Both the position numbers and the translations under genes were made by a program. Positions 1-6,382 of a stretch of DNA of 6,774 nucleotides are shown piece after piece. The number at the start of each line of letters is the position of its first letter. The first letter of the stretch is position 1. The notes beneath the pieces are model-generated. The model did no database searches. It was given only the letters and a program-made list of their open reading frames with translations, and had not been told where the DNA came from. Source of the DNA: Deltaproteobacteria bacterium (lineage in GTDB: Bacteria; Desulfobacterota; GWC2-55-46; JADFVP01); contig JAJRYL010000294.1 of the NCBI GenBank assembly GCA_024275855.1, positions 1-6,774 on the forward strand. The letters run 5' to 3'.

Positions 1-774
1 AACCGGTTGTCGCGGCACAACGCTGTTAAACAAGCTGCCTATACCCGCTATGCGAACCTCTATAGTATTACCCGGTTTCATCTTGCCGATGCCGGAAGGG
101 GTTCCCGTGGCGATAACATCGCCCGGCAGCAGCGTCATAACCTGAGAGACAAAACTTACAAGCTCGTAGACGTTGAAGATCATGTCGGAACTTGAGGCGG
201 ACTGGCGCGGCTCGCCGTTTAAAAAAGATTCTATACGCACGTTCAGCGGGTCTATGTCCGTCTCTATCCACGGCCCGATCGGGGCAAAGGTATCGAAAGA
301 CTTTGCGCGGGTATACTGAACGTCGCGCCCTTGCAGGTCGCGCGCCGTTACGTCGTTAACACAAGTATAACCCATAATAAACTTTGCCGCCTCCTCTACG
401 CCGACCTCATGCGCGCGGGCGCCTATTACTACACCAAGCTCGGCCTCGTAATCTACCCTGTACGACATGTGCGACGGATAGACGATTTTTTCATCGGGAC
501 CGATCACGGCAGAGGGCGGTTTTAAAAAGAGCATCGGCTCGCGCGGCAGCTCTTTGTCGAACTCCGCAGCGTGCGCCTTGAAGTTAAGCCCTATGGCTAC
601 TATCTTGGAAGGCTCTACAGGGGCTAAGAGCTTTACATCGCCGAGCGGAAAAATACGGCCCGTCCCTTCTATCTCGGCCCCGTCAAAAGGGTACGCGGTT
701 ATCTCTCTAACCGTATCGCCCTCTAAATAAGCGTGGCTCTCTACACCTTCAAAAGCAAAACGTAAAAACCTCAA
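1..774 (-). CDS. Fumarylacetoacetate hydrolase (FAH) family protein, C-terminal end cut by window edge
   Basis: This reads as 258 open codons from a TTG start to the window edge, with no stop reached. It matches the FAH C-terminal domain fold, used by cytosolic metal-dependent hydrolases, isomerases and decarboxylases acting on acylpyruvate-like or oxaloacetate-like substrates. Residues seen: the E-x-E metal pair in YEAELG (E110, E112), D141 in VNDVTARD, K158 in AKSFDTFAP, the [15 protein letters not shown] stretch (residues 216-230), and the N-terminal segment EGDTVREI (residues 18-25). The C-terminal end (IGSLFNSVV) sits where family members of about 250-260 residues usually finish, so only a few codons are probably missing. 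The start is chosen as TTG because GGAGAG lies 5 nt upstream and no in-frame ATG occurs before residue 81. It is last in the minus-strand series, 228 bp after argG. The exact substrate cannot be read from the sequence; acylpyruvase, homoprotocatechuate-type isomerase and oxaloacetate tautomerase are all possible. Confidence 0.9.
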   Translation of the reverse strand, partial: MRFLRFAFEGVESHAYLEGDTVREITAYPFDGAEIEGTGRIFPLGDVKLLAPVEPSKIVAIGLNFKAHAAEFDKELPREPMLFLKPPSAVIGPDEKIVYPSHMSYRVDYEAELGVVIGARAHEVGVEEAAKFIMGYTCVNDVTARDLQGRDVQYTRAKSFDTFAPIGPWIETDIDPLNVRIESFLNGEPRQSASSSDMIFNVYELVSFVSQVMTLLPGDVIATGTPSGIGKMKPGNTIEVRIAGIGSLFNSVVPRQPV

Positions 775-777
775 AAC

Positions 778-997
778 AGCTCTCCGAAAAAAAGTGTACC
801 GGTTAAAAAATGTCACCTCAAAAAACGGCCCGTAAGCGGTAAAAAAATATAGCATTATCTTCGGAAAAAATACCACCTGTTAAAAATCATCCCGCCGAAA
901 AATGGCCCGAAAGCGAAATATAAAGCCTGAGATTAGCTTCTGGGAAAGCGCCGACTGTTAAAAATCATCCCACCGGGAAACGGCCCCGGAGCAGAGC
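778..997 (-). repeat. Degenerate 77-78 bp tandem repeat between argG and the FAH gene
   Basis: Three units align on the minus strand, with their GGGCC boxes starting at 986, 908 and 831 (offsets 78 and 77). Each unit has GGGCC, a T-run, then a second T-rich block ending in TTAAC. Units 1 and 2 share an 18-nt stretch, GGGATGATTTTTAACAGT or ...AGG at the end. The region then continues with an A/T-rich, partly conserved half (TTTTCCGAAGA in unit 2, TTTTCGGAGAG in unit 3). The third unit runs into the ribosome binding site of the FAH gene. No ORF is plausible here. The T-runs after GC-rich blocks could act as weak terminators downstream of argG, but no strong stem was found. Confidence 0.75.
780..785 (-). 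promoter_or_regulatory. Ribosome binding site GGAGAG that fixes a TTG start
   Basis: On the minus strand GGAGAG is followed by 5 nt and then TTG at 774-772, which opens the FAH-family frame. This supports a TTG start rather than the distant internal ATG. The site lies inside the last, degenerate copy of the 77-78 bp tandem repeat. Confidence 0.7.
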
Positions 998-1002
998 GTG
1001 CG

Positions 1003-2214
1003 CTACAACTTAGATTTACCGAGCATAGCGTCGATTTTAAGCCTGAGAGCGTTTACCTTGATAAAGCCGTTAGCGTCCTTCTGGTCGTAAACAGCGTCCT
1101 GCTCAAACGTTGCGAAGTCGGGACGGTAGAGCGAGGTAGGCGCCTTTCTGCCTACTATCGTTACGTTGCCCTTGTAGAGCTTGAGGCGCGCCGTGCCCGT
1201 AACAGCAGAGGCGGACTCGTCTATAAATGCCTGCATCGCCCTGCGCTCAGGGGCGTACCAGTAACCGTTATAAATAAGTTCCGCATAGCGGGGCATAAGG
1301 CCGTCGCGAAGGTGCATCAGGTCTCTGTCCATTGTAAGCGACTCTACCGCCTGCCTGCCTATGTGCAGTATCGTACCGCCCGGCGTTTCGTAAACCCCGC
1401 GCGACTTCATGCCGACGTAACGAGACTCCACTATATCTATTCTGCCTATGCCGTTTTTACCGCCGACCTTGTTCAGGTGCTCAAGCAGCGCAGCCGGAGG
1501 CATACTTTTACCGTTTATCTTAACAGGGTCGCCGGCGAGGTACTCTACCTCTATATAGGTCGGCCTGTTCGGAGCCTTCTCCGGAGAGAGAGTCATAACG
1601 AACATGTCCTCTTTAGGCGCTTTCCACGGGTCTTCTAAAATCCCGCCCTCGAAGCTCAGATGAAAGAGGTTTCTGTCCATGCTGTACGGCTTCTTCTTTG
1701 TAACGGGCACATCTATATTGTGCTTCTTCGCGTAACGCAGAAGGTCTGACCTGCCCTTTAAGTCCCACTCGCGCCACGGGGCTATTACGTTTATGTGCGG
1801 GTCCATAGCGTAGTACGTAAGCTCGAAACGGATCTGGTCGTTGCCCTTGCCGGTTGCGCCGTGCGAGACGCTGTCGGCCTTGACCTTTCGCGCTATCTCC
1901 ATCTGCGCCTTGGCTATAAGCGGCCTCGCTATAGAGGTGCCGAGCATGTAGGAGCCCTCGTAAACCGCGCCCGCGCGAAGCATAGGAAAGACGAAGTCTT
2001 TAACAAACTCTTCTTTAAGGTCTACTATATAAATCTCCTTTGCGCCGCTCTTCATGGCCTTCTCTTTAAGTCCCTTTATCTCGGTGCCCTGACCGACATC
2101 GGCCACAAACGCCACTACCTCGGAGCTATAGGTCTCTTTAAGCCATTGAATTATAACCGATGTGTCGAGACCGCCCGAATAAGCGAGCACGGTCCGCTTT
2201 ACGCTGTTGCCCAT
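1003..2214 (-). CDS. argG: Argininosuccinate synthase
   Basis: ArgG joins citrulline and aspartate using ATP to give argininosuccinate, the penultimate step of arginine synthesis, in the cytosol. The 403-residue product has the usual family length. It carries the N-type ATP pyrophosphatase loop AYSGGLDTS (residues 11-19), the glycine-rich [13 protein letters not shown] block (119-131) and the [19 protein letters not shown] region (178-196) typical of the synthetase domain. The start ATG has AGGGAG 8 nt upstream (2223-2228), a good Shine-Dalgarno site. It follows argF on the same strand after a 261-bp gap filled with repeats, so it may be read from the argD-argF transcript or have its own promoter; no clear promoter was recognised. 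No frameshift or missing key residue was seen. Confidence 0.98.
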   Translation of the reverse strand: MGNSVKRTVLAYSGGLDTSVIIQWLKETYSSEVVAFVADVGQGTEIKGLKEKAMKSGAKEIYIVDLKEEFVKDFVFPMLRAGAVYEGSYMLGTSIARPLIAKAQMEIARKVKADSVSHGATGKGNDQIRFELTYYAMDPHINVIAPWREWDLKGRSDLLRYAKKHNIDVPVTKKKPYSMDRNLFHLSFEGGILEDPWKAPKEDMFVMTLSPEKAPNRPTYIEVEYLAGDPVKINGKSMPPAALLEHLNKVGGKNGIGRIDIVESRYVGMKSRGVYETPGGTILHIGRQAVESLTMDRDLMHLRDGLMPRYAELIYNGYWYAPERRAMQAFIDESASAVTGTARLKLYKGNVTIVGRKAPTSLYRPDFATFEQDAVYDQKDANGFIKVNALRLKIDAMLGKSKL

Positions 2215-2253
2215 CTGAAATTCTCCCTGTTAAGTTCCACTTCTAAAAAAAAG

Positions 2254-2472
2254 CCTGCCGAAACACGCCACTTAAGCGGCTGCGGAAAGTACGCCCGGAG
2301 ATAGTACCGGAGACTCCACTGAGTTTGCCTAAAAAAAGTGGCTCCGGGTTCCAAACCGTAGCCCGTTAAACGGCTACGGAAAGTACGCCCTAAATAAGAC
2401 CGGCAGCAGACCTGAATTACCCGGCCCAACCATAAAAACCAGCCCCATCGAGCGGCTGCGGAAAGTACGCCC
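2254..2472 (-). repeat. Three-copy intergenic repeat between argF and argG
   Basis: A 21-bp block reading GGGCGTACTTTCCG plus CAGCCGC on the minus strand occurs at 2452-2472 and 2276-2296 identically, and at 2370-2390 with two changes. Spacings are 82 and 94 bp. Each copy is followed by a related GC-rich core (2430-2456, 2351-2374, 2254-2280) of the type CCGCTTA-GGG-C-TTT. The first copy on the minus strand begins 3 nt after the argF stop. The rest of each unit is diverged. The 2215-2475 gap shows no credible gene; an ORF spanning 2543-2199 on the same strand overlaps both argF and argG out of frame and resembles no known protein. Confidence 0.8.
2356..2379 (-). other. Strong hairpin in the argF-argG gap
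   Basis: CCGTAGCC and GGCTACGG form a perfect 8-bp stem around an 8-nt loop. On the minus strand it is followed only by TTT within a mixed sequence, so it is not a classical intrinsic terminator. It could be an mRNA processing or stability element, an attenuator, or simply the palindromic core of the local repeat family. In the other two copies the matching arm is diverged, so this copy alone has the full stem. Confidence 0.55.
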
Positions 2473-2475
2473 GCG

Positions 2476-3381
2476 TCAGGTGAGCAGGGTTTCGAGTATG
2501 GCCTTTTGCATATGAAGCCTGTTTTCGGCCTGATCCCAGACAACCGAATTAGGGCCTTCGAGAACCTCTTCCGTTATCTCCTCTTCGCGATGCGCCGGAA
2601 GGCAATGCATTACCATAGCCCCCTTATTGGCGAGCGAGAGAACAGACGAGTTTATCTGAAACTTTTCAAAGGCCTTTATTCTCTCTTCGCTCTCGGCCTC
2701 CTGCCCCATAGAGGCCCATACGTCGGTATTGAGAACATCCGCATGTTCTGCGGCCTCCTCAACCGTCTCCACGACCTCTATGCTGGCCTCTGTCGCCGCG
2801 TTAGCCTCTTTCAGGAATGTTTCGTCCGGCAGGTAACCGGCGGGGCAGGCGAGCTTAAGGTTAAACCCTAAAACCGCCGCCATCTCTATCCACGAATTGG
2901 CCATATTGTTTCCGTCGCCGACCCACGCCACCTGAAGGCCGTCGGTCGAACCGTGCCGCTCTACAATAGTGAGTATATCGGAGAGCACCTGGCACGGATG
3001 GTCTTTATCTGTAAGTCCGTTTATAACGGGCACGTCCGAGTACTTAGCGTACTCTTCGATTACCGGATGCCCGAAGGTACGGACAACGAGGGCGTCTACA
3101 TACCGCGCCATTACGCGCGCGGTATCTCTAATAGGCTCGCCCCTGCCCACCTGAGAGTCTTTACCGGAAATAAATATAGTGTTGCCTCCAAGCTGAAACA
3201 TCGCCGTTTCAAAAGAGACCCGTGTGCGTGTAGAGGATTTATCGAAGATAAGGCCTAGCACACGCCCCAAGAGCGAGCTCTGAGGCACGCCCTTCTTCTG
3301 CAAGCCCTTTAGCCTTACGGCCCGCTCCAGCAACCCACCGATATCGTTTTTAGTAAGATCGGAAACTTTTAATAGGTTCAT
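2476..3381 (-). CDS. argF: Ornithine carbamoyltransferase
   Basis: ArgF condenses ornithine with carbamoyl phosphate to give citrulline in the cytosol. The 301-residue product matches the family length. The carbamoyl-phosphate loop SSTRTR is at residues 49-54, RTFGH at 101-105, DHPCQ at 127-131, WVGDGNN at 153-159, DVWASMG at 220-226, and the ornithine-side HCLPAHR at 259-265. These identify ornithine rather than aspartate or N-acetylornithine carbamoyltransferase. The start ATG overlaps the stop of the upstream 62-codon ORF as ATGA, and no good Shine-Dalgarno sequence lies close by (GAGCGGG is weak and placed oddly). Translation is therefore probably coupled to that ORF. Its product feeds ArgG, encoded next downstream. 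Confidence 0.98.
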   Translation of the reverse strand: MNLLKVSDLTKNDIGGLLERAVRLKGLQKKGVPQSSLLGRVLGLIFDKSSTRTRVSFETAMFQLGGNTIFISGKDSQVGRGEPIRDTARVMARYVDALVVRTFGHPVIEEYAKYSDVPVINGLTDKDHPCQVLSDILTIVERHGSTDGLQVAWVGDGNNMANSWIEMAAVLGFNLKLACPAGYLPDETFLKEANAATEASIEVVETVEEAAEHADVLNTDVWASMGQEAESEERIKAFEKFQINSSVLSLANKGAMVMHCLPAHREEEITEEVLEGPNSVVWDQAENRLHMQKAILETLLT

Positions 3382-3566
3382 CTATATACCCGCTCTTTTT
3401 TATTTTGTACGTAAATAAGTTTAGCCCCGTCAAGCTCTTCGCCCGTCCGCTCTTTAAAAACCGCCTCTACGGCGTCGGCGTAACGGCGGTTACGCCCGGG
3501 TGAAGCGTCTCTTATATGGTTTCGCGCACCACCGAGGTTTATTGTATCCACCTCTTCTATCGACAT
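3378..3566 (-). CDS. Unrecognised 62-residue protein overlapping argF
   Basis: I do not recognise this protein. It has 62 residues, is charged and soluble, and has no signal peptide, membrane segment or cysteine. The central part (about residues 20-45, RNRRYADAVEAVFKERTGEE) looks like an amphipathic helix, followed by a short beta-like LIYV and a basic tail KKERVYR. A GGGAAGAG stretch lies just upstream of the ATG, with its GGGA about 5 nt away, a modest ribosome binding site. Its stop overlaps the argF start (ATGA), and argF has no good site of its own, which argues that this ORF is translated. It may be a real small protein or a leader-like coupling ORF for argF. A homology search would decide. 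The gap to argD is 67 bp. Confidence 0.55.
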   Translation of the reverse strand: MSIEEVDTINLGGARNHIRDASPGRNRRYADAVEAVFKERTGEELDGAKLIYVQNKKERVYR

Positions 3567-3572
3567 ACTCTT

Positions 3573-3596
3573 CCCGAATAAAAACCCGCAAGCGAC
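3573..3596 (-). repeat. Possible single copy of the intergenic repeat core
   Basis: On the minus strand, TCGCTTGCGGG followed by TTTTTATTCGGG resembles the cores in the gaps around argG (CCGCTTACGGG plus a T-run). It is preceded by TTACTTTTTAAG, comparable to GTACTTTCCGCAG in the argF-argG copies. The copy is short and degenerate, so the assignment is tentative. It sits directly in front of the ribosome binding site of the small ORF. Confidence 0.35.
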
Positions 3597-3633
3597 TTAA
3601 AAAGTAACACTTGAAAGGGCGGAGGCAAAAACT

Positions 3634-4836
3634 CTAACCCCGGGCCTGTTCCACTTCGTCGAGTACGGCGGTAAGCACGGCCATCATTTCATCGACCTCC
3701 GCTTCCGTTACTATAAGCGCAGGAAGAAAACGCAGAACAAACTCTCCGGCGCTCAATATCAGCAGCCCTCTTTCCAGACAACCGGTTACTATGGGGGCGG
3801 CAGGCACTTCTATCTCTACGCCTAAAATAAGCCCCTTGCCGCGCACCTCTTTTACAAAAGAGTACTTTTCCCGCAAGCCGCCAAGCCTGTCGTGAAGATA
3901 AGCGCCGACCTTTTTACAGTTATCCAGCATGCCCTCTTCTAAAATAGCCTTAACCGCTGCATACGCCGCCGCGGTGGCAAGCGGGTTTCCGCCAAAGGTA
4001 GAACCGTGCGTACCGGGTGTAAGGGCCGCGGCTACCTGCTCGGTAGCGAGCATTGCGCCTATAGCCACCCCGCCGCCAAGCCCCTTGGCGAGCGTCATAA
4101 TGTCGGGCTCTACACCGTAATTTTCATAAGCGAAGAGTTTGCCCGTGCGCCCGGCCCCGACCTGAACCTCGTCGAAGATAAGCAGCAGTCCGTTTTCGTC
4201 ACAGAGCCTGCGAAGCCCCTTAAGGTAGTCGGCGTCCGGCAGGTTCACCCCTCCCTCGCCCTGTATCGGCTCGGTTAGAATTGCCGCAGTACGGTCGGTA
4301 ATCAGGGCCTCTACGGCATTAATGTCGTTAAACGGCGCGTAGGCGAATGTCTCTAAAAGCGGCTCGAAACCGACCTGCACCTTCTGCTGACCGGTAGCGG
4401 AGAGCGTTGCGAAGGTACGGCCATGAAACGACTTCTTCATTGTGATTATCTGAAAACGGTCGTCGCCGCGCGAACTGAAGTACTTGCGAGAGAGCTTTAT
4501 CGCCGCCTCGTTCGCCTCGGACCCCGAATTACAGAAAAAGACCCTGTCCGCAAAAGAGTTGGCGTTTAAAAGGGCCCCGAGTTTTGCCTGCGGTTCGATG
4601 TTGTAAAGGTTCGACACGTGCAGCAGGTTTTCGGCCTGCGCCTGAATTGCCGCCACCACCTTGGGGTGGTTATGCCCGGTATTGCACACAGCTATGCCGG
4701 AGACGAAATCGAGATACTCGCGTCCGTTCGCGTCCCACAAACGGGTGCCCCTACCCTTAACTATGGCAACGGGAAAACGGGTGTACGTATCGACTATATT
4801 GTTCTGCGTAAGAGCTATTATCTCTGCATTAGTCAT
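3634..4836 (-). CDS. argD: Acetylornithine aminotransferase
   Basis: ArgD is a class III pyridoxal-phosphate aminotransferase that converts N-acetylglutamate semialdehyde to N-acetylornithine, with glutamate as amino donor. In many bacteria the same enzyme also acts in lysine synthesis. The 400-residue product is of normal length. Seen in order: FVSGIAVCNTGHNHP (residues 44-58), the phosphate-binding NSGSEANE (103-110), SFHGRT (136-141), TEPIQGEGG (188-196), FDEVQVGAGRTG (221-232) with D222 contacting the cofactor ring, TLAKGLGGG with the Schiff-base lysine K251, and HGSTFGGNPLA (278-288). The C-terminal RFLPALIVT has alanine where proline is more usual. The ATG has AAGAGG 7 nt upstream. The gene starts 95 bp after the propeller gene ends, in a duplicated stretch. 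Distinction from GABA or succinylornithine aminotransferase rests on motif pattern and the argF-argG context. Confidence 0.96.
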   Translation of the reverse strand: MTNAEIIALTQNNIVDTYTRFPVAIVKGRGTRLWDANGREYLDFVSGIAVCNTGHNHPKVVAAIQAQAENLLHVSNLYNIEPQAKLGALLNANSFADRVFFCNSGSEANEAAIKLSRKYFSSRGDDRFQIITMKKSFHGRTFATLSATGQQKVQVGFEPLLETFAYAPFNDINAVEALITDRTAAILTEPIQGEGGVNLPDADYLKGLRRLCDENGLLLIFDEVQVGAGRTGKLFAYENYGVEPDIMTLAKGLGGGVAIGAMLATEQVAAALTPGTHGSTFGGNPLATAAAYAAVKAILEEGMLDNCKKVGAYLHDRLGGLREKYSFVKEVRGKGLILGVEIEVPAAPIVTGCLERGLLILSAGEFVLRFLPALIVTEAEVDEMMAVLTAVLDEVEQARG

Positions 4837-4844
4837 TAAAAAAC

Positions 4845-4996
4845 CTCTTAATCATCTACTTAAAGTCCTGAATAATAACTTTTACCACAACCATTCCAAG
4901 CAGCAAGCTCTTCTTGCCTGCTCTTAATCATCTACTTAAAGTTCTGAATCATCACTCTGCCCTCGACCATTGCCGGAATCCATATCTTCTTTCTTA
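4845..4996 (-). repeat. 76-bp tandem duplication spanning the end of the propeller gene
   Basis: Positions 4845-4873 and 4921-4949 are the same 29 bp with a single mismatch, offset 76 bp. Similarity then fades but continues to about 4920 and 4996 (for example ccatt at 4891-4895 and 4967-4971). One unit holds the true 3' end and stop of the propeller gene. The other lies in the gap before argD and supplies most of the argD ribosome binding site (AAGAGG at 4844-4849). Confidence 0.85.
4856..4918 (-). pseudogene. Remnant of the 3' end of a second propeller gene
   Basis: In the minus-strand frame ending at the TAG of 4858-4856, the 20 codons before the stop translate to GKKSLLLGMVVVKVIIQDFK. The last 20 residues of the intact propeller protein (301-320) are RKKIWIPAMVEGRVMIQNFK. 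Nine of 20 are identical and several differences are conservative (R/K, M/I, N/D). The frame and stop position are kept, and the 14 nt after the stop (ATGATTAAGAG included) are also shared. Upstream in this frame a TGA closes the reading 5 codons earlier, so nothing longer survives. Either a tandem paralogue was deleted leaving only its tail, or a 76-bp tandem duplication has drifted. It is too short to be functional. Confidence 0.65.
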
Positions 4997-5894
4997 CTTT
5001 ATCGTAGTAAAAATCGGCAGGGCCTTTAACGGCCTCTTTAAGCTCGACACTCTTTGTCTTGCCGGATAGAATATCGAACAGATAGAGCCTGCCGGGCGAA
5101 CCGAACTTGACCCAGTCTGAAAAGAGCACCCTGCCGCCGGGCAAAAGTGCCACGCCGTCGAGCATGCCGACCGGCCCTGTAAGGTTCTGCAACTCTCCGG
5201 GGCCGTGCTTAAACGGAATAACCCTAAGAGCGCCCTTGCCGTCTACAAAGTTAACGATAAAAAGCCTGTAATGTTCAGCGTCGAACGCAAGGCCGTTTAC
5301 CCCTTTTATCTCTATAAGCATTCTGGTGTAACGCTTGTGCTTACCCAGTGTAACCGCGTATACCTCGCCTATGTCCGTTGCAGAAACCAGAAGCGTAGTA
5401 GAGTCCACTACGGTAATGTCATTTAAAGATTTAGTGCCTTCCGCGGAGAAATCGAGGCTGAAGACCGGCTTGCGGCTCTTTAAATCAAAACCGACTATTT
5501 TGTCTATATCGGCAACGTAAAGCACACCGTCTATTATACCCATGCCTTTTGGCGCGTTCAGCCCTGTTATGAACCTTCTTTCTAAAAGCCTGCCGTCTGG
5601 CGTAAGAGACGAGATAAAACCGTCGCCGTCTTTGGCGCTCGGGGCAAGCTTAACCCCGACGTTAGAGACATAGAAGAGTCTACCGTCCGTAGTAACGCTC
5701 TCCGGTGACGAAAACCCGTCTATAACAGTATAACCGGAAATAAGAGCCTCAGCCTTATGCTTAACTCCCATAGCGTTTACACCGGAGGGAAGAAGCGCCA
5801 TAGCCGTAAAAAGAGCGAACAGGAGAGAGAGGCCGCCGACCCTGTTGCCCCGGCCTTGGCTAAACCGGCGAAAGATGAAATAGATTTTTTCCAT
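4932..5894 (-). CDS. Exported SMP-30/gluconolactonase-like beta-propeller protein
   Basis: The 320-residue product has a basic N-terminus (R9, R10, R15, R18), a hydrophobic stretch at about residues 20-36 and a V-N-A site near 39-41, a Sec-type signal peptide for export to the periplasm or envelope. The mature part shows six blade-like repeats of the NHL/SMP-30 kind: SPESVTTDGRLFYVSNVG (63-80), APKGMGIIDGVLYVAD (114-129), LNDITVVDSTTLLVSATDIG (157-176), VNGLAFDAEHYRLFIVNF (199-216), LDGVALLPGGRVLFSDW (245-261) and GPADFYYDKVRKKIWIPAM (291-309). Such proteins are lactonases, esterases or binding scaffolds; the N and D residues at blade turns could be calcium ligands, but the substrate cannot be told. 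The start is supported by GGAGGG 4 nt upstream (5899-5904). It is first in the minus-strand series, and a remnant of a related 3' end follows it. Confidence 0.85.
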   Translation of the reverse strand: MEKIYFIFRRFSQGRGNRVGGLSLLFALFTAMALLPSGVNAMGVKHKAEALISGYTVIDGFSSPESVTTDGRLFYVSNVGVKLAPSAKDGDGFISSLTPDGRLLERRFITGLNAPKGMGIIDGVLYVADIDKIVGFDLKSRKPVFSLDFSAEGTKSLNDITVVDSTTLLVSATDIGEVYAVTLGKHKRYTRMLIEIKGVNGLAFDAEHYRLFIVNFVDGKGALRVIPFKHGPGELQNLTGPVGMLDGVALLPGGRVLFSDWVKFGSPGRLYLFDILSGKTKSVELKEAVKGPADFYYDKVRKKIWIPAMVEGRVMIQNFK

Positions 5895-5952
5895 GAGTCC
5901 CTCCGTAACGGATTACGCTCTGTAAAGCAAAACAGTCTTGATGCAAATAGAT

Positions 5953-5978
5953 GTCGGGTTACGCTTAGCTAACCCGAC
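5953..5978. repeat. H module copy 1 hairpin
   Basis: gtcgggtta and taacccgac form a perfect 9-bp stem around cgcttagc. Other H copies, each 26 bp, are at 6096-6121 and 6441-6466 (gttgggtta arms, perfect), 6635-6660 (degenerate arms) and from 6763 at the window edge. H1 has compensating changes on both arms relative to H2 and H3 (gtcggg/cccgac against gttggg/cccaac), so the stem is preserved. It lies about 60 bp upstream of the propeller start codon and would be in or near its promoter or leader. Confidence 0.8.
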
Positions 5979-6002
5979 CTGCGAACTTTAACAATAAAAC
6001 CG

Positions 6003-6035
6003 GATTGCCACGTCGCTAACGCTCCTTGCAATGAC
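6003..6035 (+). repeat. A module copy 1, right arm only
   Basis: This is the gattgccacgtcgct to gcaatgac arm without its partner. Relative to copy 4, 50 bp (equivalent to 6474-6523) are missing between the H module and the ctttaaca spacer, removing the whole left arm. Confidence 0.8.
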
Positions 6036-6141
6036 AACAATGGTGGGCAGTGCCACCCTACCTACTGTACCAAACATAGACCTGCCGCAGGCAGTGTTGG
6101 GTTACGCAACGCTAACCCAACCTACGAAACTGCGCAAAAGT

Positions 6142-6228
6142 GTCTTTGCGAGCGAGAGCGCGGCAATCTTGCCCTTACCTTTAACAGTAAAACCGGATTG
6201 CCACGTCGCTAATGCTCCTTGCAATGAC
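6142..6228 (+). repeat. A module copy 2, 87 bp
   Basis: The left arm starts gtctttgcgagcg and ends cggcaatc (6142-6168); the right arm runs from gattgcc to gcaatgac (6196-6228). The outer ends and the inner ggcaatc/gattgcc blocks pair, giving a long interrupted hairpin. This resembles a MITE or large REP-type element with no coding capacity. Confidence 0.85.
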
Positions 6229-6256
6229 AACAATGGTGGGCAGTGCCCACCGAACG

Positions 6257-6281
6257 TGTCATGCTGAACTTGATTCAGCAT
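6257..6281. repeat. C module, gtcatgctgaa hairpin
   Basis: atgctgaa and ttcagcat form a perfect 8-bp stem around cttga (6261-6281), followed on the plus strand by ctctc and a T-run. It occurs once, between P2 and A3, where the other units have Q and H. The tgtcatgctgaa motif is widespread as a dispersed bacterial repeat, so I call it a repeat rather than a terminator. Confidence 0.7.
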
Positions 6282-6295
6282 CTCTCTTTTTTTCC

Positions 6296-6382
6296 GTCTT
6301 TGCGAGCGAAAGCGCGGCAATCTTACCCTTACCTTTAACAATAAAACCGGATTGCCACGTCGCTAACACTCCTCGCAACGAC
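6296..6382 (+). repeat. A module copy 3, 87 bp
   Basis: Same layout and exact length as copy 2, with left arm 6296-6322 and right arm 6350-6382. The right arm carries a few substitutions (gctaacactcctcgcaacgac). It directly follows C rather than H. Confidence 0.85.

Noticed and set aside
1795..2304. 169-codon plus-strand ORF over the start of argG
   Set aside because: It is antisense to a clearly identified argG and is a shadow of its codon pattern.
2199..2543. 114-codon ORF on the minus strand across the argF-argG gap
   Set aside because: It overlaps the ends of both argF and argG in another frame and runs through the intergenic repeats, and its translation resembles no known protein.
4866..4882. 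ARG box upstream of argD (TTATTATTCA half-site on the minus strand)
   Set aside because: Only one half-site is present and it is explained by the duplicated coding tail of the propeller gene.
5860..5870. Twin-arginine signal in the propeller protein (RRFS near the N-terminus)
   Set aside because: It lacks the S/T before RR and the usual F-L-K pattern; an ordinary Sec signal explains the N-terminus.
5912..5946. Sigma-70 promoter for the propeller gene (TTGCAT with a TACAGA-like -10 on the minus strand)
   Set aside because: The -10 match is poor, so it is not strong enough to list.
6261..6290. Intrinsic terminator on the plus strand (hairpin followed by a T-run)
   Set aside because: No plus-strand gene ends nearby and the hairpin belongs to a dispersed repeat type.
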